Origin: Sphaerotilus mobilis
GTDB taxonomy: Bacteria > Pseudomonadota > Gammaproteobacteria > Burkholderiales > Burkholderiaceae_C
Length of the DNA stretch: 64,000 bases
Reading direction: 5' to 3'
Assembly (NCBI RefSeq): GCF_004216565.1
Contig: NZ_SGWV01000008.1
Coordinates: 62,001-126,000 of the forward strand
In this document: one piece after another, positions 53,237 through 64,000 of the stretch
How positions within the stretch are numbered: the first letter of the stretch is position 1
Layout of the letters: each line of letters begins with the position of its first letter
Translations under genes and position numbers: made by a program
The notes under the pieces: model-generated
The model's database searches: none
What the model was told of the DNA's origin: nothing
What the model saw: the letters and a program-made list of their open reading frames with translations, nothing else

Positions 53237-53386
53237 CGTTCCGAGAGGCGTGCGACCTCGGCCGCCCGTGTTGCAGATGTCGTGCAAGCCCTTGGTCAGG
53301 ATGACATCGACGGCCCCGACAATCCCGCCTTCATCCATCGGCGCCAGGTCGCCGGCTGCCTTCGCTTCCTCCTTGGATCCACGCCT

Positions 53387-54664
53387 GTGAAGATCACGCA
53401 AAAAGCCCTCGCCATCGCCGGTCTGCTCGTCCTCCTGGGCGCCGCCTACTGGGTCCAGAACCGCGGCAACCTGGGCAAGTCGGCTGCTGCCGAGTCGGGG
53501 GCCTCAGGCCCGGTGGCTGCTGCGGGCAGTGGGCCTGCGGCGCCGGGACCAGGCGCCGGCGCTGGCGCTGGCGGACGGCGTGGCGAGGGTGGCCCGGCGC
53601 CGGTCGAGGTCGCCAAGGTCGAGCAGCGCCGCCTGGAGGACGAGGTCCATGCCGTCGGCAGCATGCGATCGAACCAGAGCATCGTGCTGCGCCCGGAGGT
53701 GTCGGGGCGGATCCAGGCGCTCAACTTCCGCGACGGCCAGCGCGTGCGTCGCGGCGAGTTGATGGTCCAGCTCGATGACAGCCTGCAGCAGGCCCAGCTG
53801 GCGCAGGCCAAGGCCCAGGCCGGGATCGCGGCCACCAACCTGCAGCGCAGCCGTGATCTGGCGGCACAGAACTTCCTCAGTCCCAGCGCGGTCGACCAGG
53901 CCGCCGCGACGCTGGCGGTCGCCGAGGCCCAGGTCCGGCTGGCCGAAGCCCAGGTGGCGCGCATGCGCATCGTCGCGCCCTTCGATGCGCTGGCCGGCAT
54001 CCGCACGGTCAACGTCGGCGACTACGTCAAGGACGGCGCCGATCTCGTCGGCCTGGAGGACAACAGCCGGATGTGGCTGGACTTCCGCCTGCCCGAACGT
54101 GTGCTGGGGCGTCTCAAGCCCGGCGCGTCGATCGAGGCCGAACTCGATGCCTTGCCCGGCAAGTCCTTCAAGGGCCAGGTCGAGGCGGTGGATGCGCAAA
54201 TCGATGCCAACGGACGGGCGCTGCTGGTGCGTGCGCGCATGGCCAATCCCGGCCAGGTGCTGAAGTCGGGCATGTTCGCCCGCGTGCGGACCGTCATGGC
54301 CGTGCGTGAGAAGGCGCTGGTGGTGCCCGAAGAAGCCTTGGTGCCGCTGGGCAACAAGCAGTACGTCTTCAAGATCGAGCCGGCCGAGAAGGGCCAGCAG
54401 GCCCGCCGGGTCGAGATCCAGATCGGCATGCGCCTGCCGGGCATCGTCGAGATCAAGGGTGATGTGCAAGCCGGAGATGCGGTCGTGACCGCCGGCCAGT
54501 CGCGTCTTGGCCGTGGTGACGCGCCGGCACCGGTCCGGCTGGTCGACCTGAACCGGCCGGCCGGCCCGCGAGGTGCGGCGTCGGGTGCCGGTGCGGCGTC
54601 GGGCGCTGCAGCCGGCAGGGCCGCCAGCGGCACCGTCGCGGTCGAGGCGGCCAAGTCGCCCTGA
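53387..54664 (+). CDS. RND efflux pump periplasmic adaptor (membrane fusion protein)
   Basis: A 425-residue adaptor of the HlyD/AcrA type. I chose the GTG at 53387 (MKITQKALAIAGLLVLLGAA if read as Met) to give an N-terminal membrane anchor. A Gly/Ala-rich linker follows, then the barrel/lipoyl halves (RPEVSGRIQALNFRDGQRV, RMRIVAPFDALAGI), a helical hairpin and a beta-barrel (LPGKSFKGQVEAVDAQID). The C-terminus is low-complexity Ala/Gly/Ser. It is followed by the RND permease after 42 bases. No outer-membrane channel gene is adjacent. Confidence 0.93.
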   Translation: MKITQKALAIAGLLVLLGAAYWVQNRGNLGKSAAAESGASGPVAAAGSGPAAPGPGAGAGAGGRRGEGGPAPVEVAKVEQRRLEDEVHAVGSMRSNQSIVLRPEVSGRIQALNFRDGQRVRRGELMVQLDDSLQQAQLAQAKAQAGIAATNLQRSRDLAAQNFLSPSAVDQAAATLAVAEAQVRLAEAQVARMRIVAPFDALAGIRTVNVGDYVKDGADLVGLEDNSRMWLDFRLPERVLGRLKPGASIEAELDALPGKSFKGQVEAVDAQIDANGRALLVRARMANPGQVLKSGMFARVRTVMAVREKALVVPEEALVPLGNKQYVFKIEPAEKGQQARRVEIQIGMRLPGIVEIKGDVQAGDAVVTAGQSRLGRGDAPAPVRLVDLNRPAGPRGAASGAGAASGAAAGRAASGTVAVEAAKSP

Positions 54665-54706
54665 GTCCAGCCGTTCCCGGGCCCCATCGCACAGCAGGAG
54701 CGCGCC

Positions 54707-57700
54707 ATGCGTCTGTCAGAAATTTCGATCCGTCGGCCGGTCTTCGCGACGGTGATGTCGCTGATGCTCATCCTGGTGGGCATCGTGTCGTACACCCGGC
54801 TGCAGGTGCGCGAGTACCCGCGCATCGACGAGCCGGTGGTGACGGTGCGCTCCAAGCTCACGGGGGCATCGGCCGAGGTCATCGAGTCGCAGGTCAGCAA
54901 GCCGCTGGAAGATTCGATCGCCGGGATCGACGGCGTCGACATCATCACGTCGATCTCGCGGGCCGAACAAAGCCAGATCACCGTGCGCTTCAAGCTTGAG
55001 AAGAGCCCGGATGACGCGGCGGCCGACGTGCGCGACCGGGTTTCGCGGGTGCGTGGCCGGCTGCCCGATGCGATCGACGAGCCTGTCATCGCCAAGGTCG
55101 AGGCCGATGCGACGCCGACCGTCTTCCTGGCCTTCAGCAGCGCCTCGATGACGGCGCTGCAGATGACCGACGTGATCAACCGCGTCGTCAAGCCGCGCCT
55201 GCAGACCGTGCCGGGCGTGGCCGACGTGACGATCAACGGCGACCGCACCTACGCGATGCGCATCTGGCTGGACCCGGAACGGCTGGCCGCCTACCGCCTG
55301 ACCACCCAGGACGTCGAGGACGCCCTGCGGCGACAGAACCTGGAGGTGCCGGCCGGCCGCATCGAAAGCCGCCAGCGCGAGTTCAACGTCACCTCGCGCA
55401 CCGACCTCAACACCGAGGCCCAGTTCGGCGAGGTCGCGTTGCGGGCGGTCAACGGCTACACGGTGCGCCTGCGCGACGTCGCCCGCATCGAGCAGGCGCC
55501 GGCCAGCGAGCGCTCGATCGTGCGGCTGAATGGCCAGCCGGCGATCTCGACGGGCGTGGTCCGCCAGGCGACGGCCAACCCGCTGGAGGTGTCGGCGGCC
55601 ATCCGGGCCATCCTGCCGCGGGTCCAGCAGGACCTGCCGGGCGATCTGAAGGTGGTGGTGGCCAACGACAACGCGGTCTTCATCGACCGCTCGGTGCAGT
55701 CGGTCTACAAGACCATCGGCGAGGCGGTGGTGCTGGTCGCGCTGGTCGTCTTCGTCTTCCTGCGCCACCTGCGCGCGGCCGTCATTCCGCTGGTGACCAT
55801 CCCCGTCAGCCTGATCGGCGCCTTTGCGCTGATGGCCGCCGCCGGCTTCACGATCAACACCTTGACGCTGCTGTCGCTGGTGCTGGCCATCGGCCTGGTG
55901 GTCGACGACGCCATCGTCGTGCTCGAGAACATCTTCCGCCACGTCGAGGAGGGCCTCGCACCGTTCCAGGCCGCCTTGAAGGGCGCCAAGGAGATCGGCT
56001 TCGCGGTGGTCGCGATGACGATGACGCTGGCCGCCGTCTATGCGCCGCTGGCCTTCACGCCCGGGCGCACCGGACGGCTGTTCGTCGAGTTCGCGCTGAC
56101 GCTGGCCGGCGCGGTGATCGTCTCGGGCTTCGTCGCCCTGACGCTGACGCCGATGATGTGCAGCGTGCTGCTGCGCCACGAGGCCAAGCCGAATGTATTC
56201 GACCGCATCATTGAAGCCGGCCTGACCCGGCTGACACGCGGCTACAGCGCCGCGCTGGGCTTCGTGCTGCACCAGCGCTGGATCGTGCTGCTGGTGATGC
56301 TGGCCTCGGCCGGCGGCAGCTGGTGGCTGTTCACGACCGCCAAGAGCGAGCTCGCGCCGATCGAGGATCGCGGCGTCATCATCACCAACGTCAACGCACC
56401 GGACGGCTCCACGCTGGCCTACACCGCCCGCTATGCGCAGGCGCTCGAACGCATCGTGGAGCAGTACCCCGAGCTGGACCGCAACTTCGTCATCACCGGC
56501 AACCCGACGGTGGCCCAGGCCACCGCCATCCTGCGCACGGTCGACTGGTCCGAGCGCACCCGCTCGACCCAGGAAATCGCCCGCGCGCTGCAGCCGCAGT
56601 TCGCCAACCTGCCAGGTGTCACGGCCTTCCCGATCACCCCGCCCAGCCTGGGCCAGGGCTTCCGCGAACGGGCCATCAACTTCGTGGTCGTCACCAACGA
56701 CAGCTACGCCAACCTGTCGCGTGTGTCGCAGCAGTTCATCGCCGAAATGGGCAAGAACCCGGGCATCGTCCAGCCCGACAGCGACCTGCGGCTGAACAAG
56801 CCGGAGATCGTCATGGAGGTCGACCGCGACCGCGCGGCCGATGCCGGCGTCTCCGTCGACCAGGTGGCGCGCACGGTCGAGACCATGCTCGGTGGCCGCG
56901 CCGTGACCCGCTACAAGCGCGATGCCGACCAGTACGACGTGCTGGTGCAGACGCAGGCCGGCGGGCGCACGACGCCCGAGGACATCGACCGCCTGTTCGT
57001 GCGCGGCCGCAACGACACCATGGTGCCGCTGTCCTCGCTGGTGAAGATCCGCGAGTCGGTCAGCCCGCGCGAGCTGAACCACTTCAATCAGCGTCGCTCG
57101 GTGTCGATCACCGCCAACCTCGCACCCGGCTACTCACTGGGCGAGGCGCTGACCTTCATGGACCAGACGGCGGCTAAGGTGCTGCCGGCGGGCTACACCA
57201 CCGAACTGAACGGCGTCAGCCGGGAGTTCCGCGCCTCCAGCGGCGCGCTGGGGCTGGTGTTCGTGCTGGCGCTGCTGTTCATCTTCCTGGTGCTGGCGGC
57301 CCAGTTTGAGAGCTTCGTCGACCCCTTCATCATCTTGCTGGCGGTGCCCTTGTCGATGGTGGGCGCGTTGGCCGCGCTGCAATGGAGCGGCGGGACCTTG
57401 AACGTGTACTCGCAGATCGGCCTGATCACGCTGGTCGGCCTGATCAGCAAGCACGGCATCCTGATCGTCGAGTTCAGCAACCAGTTGCGCCAGCAGGGCA
57501 AGGCGGTGGTCGAAGCGACGATGGAGGCCGCCACGCTGCGCCTGCGGCCGATCCTGATGACCACCGGCGCGATGGTCCTGGGCGCCTTGCCATTGGCGCT
57601 GGCCAGCGGGGCGGGTGCGGAGAGCCGGCGCCAGATCGGCTGGGTCATCGTCGGCGGGATGTCGCTGGGCACGCTGCTGACGCTGTTTGTTGTGCCGACG

Positions 57701-57784
57701 GTCTACACCCTGCTGGCACGCCGTTCGGTGCCCGGCGAGAAGACCACGCCGGAAACGCTGGAGGCGCCGGTCGCGGTGCACTGA
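54707..57784 (+). CDS. RND family multidrug efflux transporter, inner-membrane pump
   Basis: A 1025-residue proton-driven pump of the AcrB/HAE1 type. There are twelve membrane helices in two halves, with the proton-relay Asp pair in LAIGLVVDDAIVVLENIFRH. The N-terminal start is MRLSEISIRRPVFATVM, and conserved blocks such as YPRIDEP, SQITVRFKLEKSPDDAAAD and LVGLISKHGILIVEFSNQLR are present. Substrates are unknown. It pairs with the adaptor upstream and needs an outer-membrane channel encoded elsewhere. Confidence 0.95.
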   Translation: MRLSEISIRRPVFATVMSLMLILVGIVSYTRLQVREYPRIDEPVVTVRSKLTGASAEVIESQVSKPLEDSIAGIDGVDIITSISRAEQSQITVRFKLEKSPDDAAADVRDRVSRVRGRLPDAIDEPVIAKVEADATPTVFLAFSSASMTALQMTDVINRVVKPRLQTVPGVADVTINGDRTYAMRIWLDPERLAAYRLTTQDVEDALRRQNLEVPAGRIESRQREFNVTSRTDLNTEAQFGEVALRAVNGYTVRLRDVARIEQAPASERSIVRLNGQPAISTGVVRQATANPLEVSAAIRAILPRVQQDLPGDLKVVVANDNAVFIDRSVQSVYKTIGEAVVLVALVVFVFLRHLRAAVIPLVTIPVSLIGAFALMAAAGFTINTLTLLSLVLAIGLVVDDAIVVLENIFRHVEEGLAPFQAALKGAKEIGFAVVAMTMTLAAVYAPLAFTPGRTGRLFVEFALTLAGAVIVSGFVALTLTPMMCSVLLRHEAKPNVFDRIIEAGLTRLTRGYSAALGFVLHQRWIVLLVMLASAGGSWWLFTTAKSELAPIEDRGVIITNVNAPDGSTLAYTARYAQALERIVEQYPELDRNFVITGNPTVAQATAILRTVDWSERTRSTQEIARALQPQFANLPGVTAFPITPPSLGQGFRERAINFVVVTNDSYANLSRVSQQFIAEMGKNPGIVQPDSDLRLNKPEIVMEVDRDRAADAGVSVDQVARTVETMLGGRAVTRYKRDADQYDVLVQTQAGGRTTPEDIDRLFVRGRNDTMVPLSSLVKIRESVSPRELNHFNQRRSVSITANLAPGYSLGEALTFMDQTAAKVLPAGYTTELNGVSREFRASSGALGLVFVLALLFIFLVLAAQFESFVDPFIILLAVPLSMVGALAALQWSGGTLNVYSQIGLITLVGLISKHGILIVEFSNQLRQQGKAVVEATMEAATLRLRPILMTTGAMVLGALPLALASGAGAESRRQIGWVIVGGMSLGTLLTLFVVPTVYTLLARRSVPGEKTTPETLEAPVAVH

Positions 57785-57815
57785 TCGTGGCGCACTGATC
57801 GCGGCGCACCGATCG
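57767..57815. repeat. 14-bp tandem repeat across the RND pump stop codon
   Basis: Copies at 57781-57794 (CTGATCGTGGCGCA) and 57795-57808 (CTGATCGCGGCGCA) differ at one base. A degenerate copy precedes them (57767-57780) and a partial CCGATCG follows. The pump TGA stop lies in the first clear copy. The unit is not a multiple of three, so expansion could move the effective C-terminus. Function is unknown. Confidence 0.7.
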
Positions 57816-57836
57816 ACAGCCCGGCCTGGGCGTCGC

Positions 57837-59864
57837 TCAGGCCGTCGGCCGGGCCTTGTAGAAGGTCATCGGCACGCCCTCGGCCAGGCGCTGGCGTTCT
57901 TCGCGCTTCGCCTGTGCCAGCACATTGGGCTTCATCTTGCCGACCACGTGCATCTCGCAGGGCTTGCAATCGAAGCGCAGCGTGAGCACCTCGTCGCCGT
58001 GACGGATCGTCATCGGCTCGGCCCGCACCGTGCCTTGCACACCTTGCACGCCCTTGGCCTGCTTGGGACACAGGCTCAGCGACCAGCGCACGCAGTGCTT
58101 GGTGATCATCAGGCTGGCCTCGCCCAGGGCCTCGTGGCTCTCGTAGGCCGACTCGATCACCTGCACGCCGTGGCGGGCGTAGAAGTCATGCGCCTTCTGG
58201 TTGTAGACGTTGGCCAGGTAGCTCAACGTGTCCTCGGGATAGGGCACCGGCGGGGCCACCGCCGCGTCACGCGGCAAGGGTTGCAGCGCCTTGGCGCGCG
58301 CGCCATCCAGCGCCTCGACCGCCGCACGCCGCAGCGCATTGAGCGCGCTGGCCGGCACGAACCAGGGCTGGGCGCAGGCGATGCGGATCTCGTGGGCCGC
58401 ATAGACCGTGGTGCCGAGCTTGCCCAGCTGCTCGCGCAAGGTCGACTCGGCGCGTGCCAGGTCGCGTGGCGGCTGGCGTTCCACCGCCAAGGTGGCGACG
58501 GCCTCGGTGCCGGCCTCGTCGACCAGCGTCAGCGCCAGGCCGTCGGTGGTGTCGGACAGGCTCATCCAGACGCCGATGCGGCGTTCGGCCGAAGGCTTGT
58601 CCAGCATCCGGTCCCAGGCCATGTCGCGGTTGCGTCGCAGCGCCAGGTCGCGCCGCAGGTCCTTGTAGGCCGGCAGCGGATCCTTGGGCACCAGCCGCCA
58701 GACACGCCGTGCCGCATCGACACATTCGGCCGTGTTGATCGGCATGCCGACCAGTTCGCCTTGCAGGTCCTGGTAGGTCAGCGCGTCGTTGTTGTTGAGC
58801 GGGCTGACGCCCTCGTCGAGCTGGACCTCCAGGTGGTCACGCGCCACCTTGGTGACCCAGCCCAGCGGCAGGCCGGCGTGCTTGGGCGTGTCGAAGGCGC
58901 CGATGTCGGACTGACGGCCGTTGACGAAGTAGTCGGTCGAGCCACGGTTGAAGTTGCGGTCCGGGTCAGGCGTGAAGGTGTAGCGGCTGTGGCCGTGCGA
59001 GGTACGCGCCAACTCGGGTCGCTGTTCCAGCAGACCGTCCAGCAGCTGGCGGTAGTGGGCGGTGATGTTCTTGACGTAGCCGAGGTCCTTGTAGCGGCCC
59101 TCGATCTTGAAGCTGCGGATGCCGGCATCGACCAGCGCGGCCAGGTTGGCGCTCTGGTTGTTGTCCTTGAGCGAGAGCACATGCTGCTCGTGCGCGACGA
59201 TGCGGCCCTGCGTGTCGGTGACGGTGTAGGGCAGACGGCAGGCCTGCGAACAATCGCCCCGGTTGGCGCTGCGGCCTGTGTGGGCGTGGCTGACGTAGCA
59301 CTGGCCGCTGTAGGCCACGCACAGGGCGCCATGCACGAAGAACTCGAGCGTGGCACGCGGCACCTGGTCGGCAATGGCGCGGATCTGGCCGAGGTCCAGT
59401 TCGCGCGCCAGCACCATCTGCGAGAAGCCGACGTCCTGCAGGAAACGCGCCTTCTCGGGCGTGCGGATGTCGGTCTGCGTGCTGGCATGCAGCTGGATCG
59501 GCGGCAGGTCGAGTTCGAGCAGGCCCATGTCCTGCACGATCAGCGCGTCCACGCCGGCGTCGTGCAACTGGTGGATCAGTCGACGTGCCGGCTCCAGCTC
59601 GTCGTCGCGCAAGATGGTGTTGAGCGTGACGAAGATGCGCGCGTGGTAGCGGTGCGCGTGGGCCACCAGCCGGGCGATGTCTGCCACGCCATTGCCGGCG
59701 TTGTGGCGCGCGCCGAAGTCGGGCCCGCCGATGTAGACCGCATCGGCCCCGTGGTTGACGGCCTCAATGCCGATGTCGGCATCGCGCGCCGGGGCCAGCA
59801 GCTCCAGCTCGTGGGTGCGCGTGCGGATCGGGCCACTGCGCAACGCGGGCTTGGGCTTGGTCAT
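57837..59864 (-). CDS. rlhA: U32 family protein, probable 23S rRNA C2501 hydroxylation enzyme
   Basis: A 675-residue U32 peptidase-family protein in the RlhA (YdcP) group, which forms 5-hydroxycytidine at 23S rRNA position 2501. The N-terminal domain begins ELELLAPARDADIGIEAVNH. The U32 Cys/Asp pattern is visible (CVAYSGQCYVSHAHTGRSAN, GDCSQACRLPY) and Cys residues near the C-terminus (LCPKQAKG, CKPCEMHVVG) may bind a cluster. The ATG at 59864 lies 8 bases after glnS, so they form one operon. Length matches RlhA (about 650). Confidence 0.85.
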   Translation of the reverse strand: MTKPKPALRSGPIRTRTHELELLAPARDADIGIEAVNHGADAVYIGGPDFGARHNAGNGVADIARLVAHAHRYHARIFVTLNTILRDDELEPARRLIHQLHDAGVDALIVQDMGLLELDLPPIQLHASTQTDIRTPEKARFLQDVGFSQMVLARELDLGQIRAIADQVPRATLEFFVHGALCVAYSGQCYVSHAHTGRSANRGDCSQACRLPYTVTDTQGRIVAHEQHVLSLKDNNQSANLAALVDAGIRSFKIEGRYKDLGYVKNITAHYRQLLDGLLEQRPELARTSHGHSRYTFTPDPDRNFNRGSTDYFVNGRQSDIGAFDTPKHAGLPLGWVTKVARDHLEVQLDEGVSPLNNNDALTYQDLQGELVGMPINTAECVDAARRVWRLVPKDPLPAYKDLRRDLALRRNRDMAWDRMLDKPSAERRIGVWMSLSDTTDGLALTLVDEAGTEAVATLAVERQPPRDLARAESTLREQLGKLGTTVYAAHEIRIACAQPWFVPASALNALRRAAVEALDGARAKALQPLPRDAAVAPPVPYPEDTLSYLANVYNQKAHDFYARHGVQVIESAYESHEALGEASLMITKHCVRWSLSLCPKQAKGVQGVQGTVRAEPMTIRHGDEVLTLRFDCKPCEMHVVGKMKPNVLAQAKREERQRLAEGVPMTFYKARPTA

Positions 59865-59872
59865 CGCGGGGC

Positions 59873-61687
59873 TCACTTGGTCCAGCCGTCCTTGAGGCCG
59901 GTGATGCGGTTGATCACCGGGCGGTCGGCGCGGTGGTCGATGCGGTCGGTGACGAAGTAGCCGTGGCGCTCGAACTGGAAGCGCTGGTCGGCCGGCAGGT
60001 CGCGCAGCGACGGTTCCAGGTAGCCGGTGGTGACCGACTTGCTCGCCGGGTTCAGGGCACTCAGGAAGTCCTTGCCGCCGGCATCGGGCTGGGCCTCGCT
60101 GAACAGTCGGTCGTACAGGCGCAACTCGGCGGCGATGCCGTCGTGCACGCCGACCCAGGTGATGACGCCCTTGACCTTGACGCTGTCCGCGCCCGGCGTG
60201 CCGCTCTTGGTGTCGGGCACGACCCGGGCGAGCACGGCGGTGATGCGTCCGTCGGCATCCTTCTCGCAGCCGGTGCACTCGATCACATAGCCGTACTTGA
60301 GCCGCACCTTGTTGCCCGGGAAGAGCCGGAAGAAGCCCTTGGGCGGCTGCTCGGCGAAGTCGTCGCGTTCGATCCAGACCTCACGGCCCAGGCTGAACTG
60401 GCGCTGGCCCAGTTCCGGGCGCTGCGGGTGCGCTGGCGCACTGCAGGCCTCGGTGTGGTCGTCGCTGCCGAAGACCTCGGACCAGTTGCCAAGCACCAGC
60501 TTGATCGGGTCGATCACCGCCATCGCCCGCGCGGCCTTGCCTTCAAGGTCGTCGCGCAGCGCGATGTCCAGCCAGCTGTAGTCGATCCAGCTGTTGGCCT
60601 TGCTCGCGCCGGTGCGCTCGGCCAGCAGCTGCAGGCTCTCGGGCGTGTAGCCGCGTCGGCGCAGGCCGACGATGGTGGGCATGCGCGGGTCGTCCCAGCC
60701 GCTGACGTGGCCCTCGTCGACCAGCTGCTTGAGCTTGCGCTTGCTGGTGATGATGTAGGTCATGTTCAGCCGCGCGAACTCGTACTGCTTGGGCAGCGGC
60801 TGGGCCAGCAGACCGCCTTCGGCGAGGCGTTCGAGCAGCCAGTCGTAGAAGGGCCGCTGATCCTCGAACTCCAGCGTGCAGATCGAGTGCGTGATGCGTT
60901 CCAGCGCGTCCTCGATCGGGTGCGCGAAGGTGTACATCGGGTAGATGCACCAGGCCGTGCCAGTCGCGTGGTGCTCGGCGTGCTTGATGCGGTAGAGGGC
61001 CGGGTCGCGCAGGTTGATGTTGGGCGACGCCATGTCGATCTTGGCGCGCAGCACCATCGCGCCATCGGCATGCTGGCCGGCGCGCATCTCGCGGAAGCGG
61101 GCCAGGTTGTCGGCCGGGCTGCGGCTGCGGAAGGGGCTGTCGGTACCGGGCGTCGTGAAGTCGCCGCGGTTGCGACGCATGTCCTCAGGCGTCTGCTCGT
61201 CGACATAGGCCAGACTGCGCTCGATCAGGTGCTCGGCCGCGCGGTACATGAAGTCGAAATAGCTGCTGGCGTAGAACAGGTGGCTGCGGTTCTGGCCCGG
61301 CGCATGTGCGTCCGGCGCGTCCCAGCCAAAGCCCAGCCAGCGCACGGCATCGAGGATGCCGTCGACGTATTCCTGCTCTTCCTTCTCCGGATTGGTGTCG
61401 TCGAAGCGCATGTGGCAGACGCCACCGAAGTCGCGCGCCAAGCCGAAGTTCAGGCAGATGCTCTTGGCGTGGCCGATGTGCAGATAGCCGTTGGGCTCGG
61501 GCGGGAAGCGGGTGCGCACGCGTGCGGCGTCCAGCGGGCCGGCGGCATGGTGGGTCGCGTCACCGGGCGTGCCGGCGAAATGACGGCCGGCGTAGGTGCC
61601 GGCCTCAAGGTCGCGCTCGATGATCGTGCGCAGGAAATTGGCGGGCTTGACGGCGGCCGGGTTGGCGTCGCTGGAGGGTGCGCTCAT
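59873..61687 (-). CDS. glnS: Glutaminyl-tRNA synthetase
   Basis: A 604-residue class I synthetase charging tRNA-Gln. The HIGH signature is in NGYLHIGHAKS, and KMSKS-like residues (IITSKRKLKQLVDEG) follow. RFDDTNPEKEE, FARLNMTYI and GWDDPRMPTIVGLRRRGYTP are typical GlnRS blocks. The ATG at 61687 gives MSAPSSDANPAA. The longer frame is not used. A TAAAAT -10-like element overlaps the stop of the upstream DUF1499 gene. Confidence 0.96.
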   Translation of the reverse strand: MSAPSSDANPAAVKPANFLRTIIERDLEAGTYAGRHFAGTPGDATHHAAGPLDAARVRTRFPPEPNGYLHIGHAKSICLNFGLARDFGGVCHMRFDDTNPEKEEQEYVDGILDAVRWLGFGWDAPDAHAPGQNRSHLFYASSYFDFMYRAAEHLIERSLAYVDEQTPEDMRRNRGDFTTPGTDSPFRSRSPADNLARFREMRAGQHADGAMVLRAKIDMASPNINLRDPALYRIKHAEHHATGTAWCIYPMYTFAHPIEDALERITHSICTLEFEDQRPFYDWLLERLAEGGLLAQPLPKQYEFARLNMTYIITSKRKLKQLVDEGHVSGWDDPRMPTIVGLRRRGYTPESLQLLAERTGASKANSWIDYSWLDIALRDDLEGKAARAMAVIDPIKLVLGNWSEVFGSDDHTEACSAPAHPQRPELGQRQFSLGREVWIERDDFAEQPPKGFFRLFPGNKVRLKYGYVIECTGCEKDADGRITAVLARVVPDTKSGTPGADSVKVKGVITWVGVHDGIAAELRLYDRLFSEAQPDAGGKDFLSALNPASKSVTTGYLEPSLRDLPADQRFQFERHGYFVTDRIDHRADRPVINRITGLKDGWTK

Positions 61688-61777
61688 GCAGGCTCTGGAT
61701 CTGGTTGGGGGTACGCGGCAAGGGCCCGGAACCGGGCAGGGCAAGGACGTTCCGGTGGGCGAACCAAGCCAAAGATT

Positions 61778-62266
61778 TTAGGGCGCCGACCCTGCACGAA
61801 GGGCCTCGATGCGACGGCGGTTCAAGCCCAGGTCGCCATGGCCCAGGCGCGAGGCCGAACGCACGTGGATGACGCCACTGGCCGCATCGGCCCACAGCTC
61901 GACGTCGTCGACGTAGCGCATCCACGCCGTCGTGAACTCGGCGCGCAGGTAGTCCTCGCGCTGGTCGACGATGCGCGCGCCGGGCTGCGCGGCGATGCGT
62001 GCGGCCCAGTCGGCCATCGCTTCGGCCGGCGTGCCGCGCAGCGGGTAGGGCTCGACCTGGGCATAGGCCCGCTGCGGGTGGTCCGGGTAGAGGCTCGCTT
62101 GGCTGCTGACGCTGTTGGGTGTGGTCGACGGCGGCTTCAGGCGCCCGTCGCGCACGCCCAGATCGCTCGGCGGCCGGCCGCTGAAGGCACCGAGGCGTGC
62201 GGCCACCAGCACCACGCCCGACAAGGCGAGGGCGATCAGGATCAGGCGCAGCAGCAGGGCCATCAC
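61778..62266 (-). CDS. DUF1499 domain-containing membrane-anchored protein
   Basis: A 162-residue protein with an N-terminal membrane segment (LLLRLILIALALSGVVLVAA) and the DUF1499 pattern: NSVSSQAS (a Ser replaces the usual Cys), REDYLRAEFTTAWMRYVDDVEL and HVRSASRLGHGDLGLNRRRIE. The family has no assigned function. Start could be the second Met at 62263. It lies between a HerA-like ATPase gene (12 bases upstream) and glnS, all minus strand. Confidence 0.8.
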   Translation of the reverse strand: MMALLLRLILIALALSGVVLVAARLGAFSGRPPSDLGVRDGRLKPPSTTPNSVSSQASLYPDHPQRAYAQVEPYPLRGTPAEAMADWAARIAAQPGARIVDQREDYLRAEFTTAWMRYVDDVELWADAASGVIHVRSASRLGHGDLGLNRRRIEALRAGSAP

Positions 62267-62278
62267 GTGCGTTGGCGC

Positions 62279-63859
<1,581 letters not shown>

Positions 63860-64000
63860 GGTTGGGTCTCCGGGGGTGAGGCTCAGGGCCAAAAGTAGAA
63901 TGGCAGTCTATCGAAGAAACCCGGGGCACCGGCTCTGAGAGGGAGCGGTCCCGCCAGCCGTTTTCCTCTGCCGTGGCCCATCCGACGACGCATCAGGAGC

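Noticed and set aside
54716-57082. A 788-codon minus-strand open frame over the RND pump
   Set aside because: It is the complement of a full-length pump gene, with Asp/Arg/His-rich antisense composition and no motif.

Overview
The window is high-GC chromosomal DNA of a betaproteobacterium, most likely a Burkholderiales member of the Rubrivivax/Leptothrix/Sphaerotilus type. The signs are a phasin gene behind a PhaR-like operator, dnaX-ybaB-recR, an aat-bpt pair, a MocR-controlled omega-amino-acid locus and a PCu(A)C/Sco copper cluster. Coding density is above 90 %. I saw no rRNA, tRNA, CRISPR array, insertion sequence or prophage. The genus is inference.

Layout. (1) 1-12164: a catabolic island. 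One minus-strand operon carries a polyamine-type ABC importer, a ureohydrolase and a semialdehyde dehydrogenase cut by the window edge. A second minus-strand operon carries an omega-amino-acid aminotransferase, glutaryl-CoA dehydrogenase and a class III CoA-transferase. A divergent MocR regulator borders them. Together they could take a guanidino or omega-amino acid through glutarate and glutaryl-CoA to crotonyl-CoA. (2) 12187-12901: a Phd/VapC-type toxin-antitoxin pair with an operator-like palindrome. (3) 12949-17812: alaS, an unrecognised protein, a DUF1993 protein and a diguanylate cyclase. (4) 17990-20970: five minus-strand periplasmic copper-handling genes. (5) 21058-21941: phasin gene with operators and terminator. 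(6) 22011-26415: HDAC-like deacetylase, NhaD-type antiporter, 2-hydroxyacid reductase and a duplicated cytochrome c. (7) 26487-31403: a two-subunit molybdenum hydroxylase, then a PAS-LuxR regulator divergent from a 3-oxoacid CoA-transferase pair. (8) 31492-34414: a Tat-exported unknown protein coupled to a peroxiredoxin, divergent from an AraC regulator with three half-sites between. (9) 34398-41892: nitrate assimilation (nrtA, nrtB, nrtD, a short NirB-like flavoprotein, nasA) behind a sigma-54 promoter and an ANTAR-type RNA leader that overlaps a terminator. (10) 42037-46121: SDR, cupin, the two N-degron aminoacyl-transferases and a PurM-like protein. (11) 46195-64000: dnaX, ybaB, recR, lytic transglycosylase, gloB, methyltransferase, rnhA, an RND pump, rlhA, glnS, a DUF1499 protein and a HerA-like ATPase.

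The strongest regulatory finding is the nrtA leader at 41756-41892. It combines a near-consensus sigma-54 promoter, two adjacent hairpins whose hexaloops both have A1 and G4, and a U-tailed terminator that shares sequence with the second hairpin. This is the arrangement expected for NasT-type nitrate-responsive antitermination. The strongest metabolic hypothesis is that the polyamine-like island at 1-12164 serves C5 (5-guanidinovalerate or 5-aminovalerate to glutaryl-CoA) rather than only C4 substrates.
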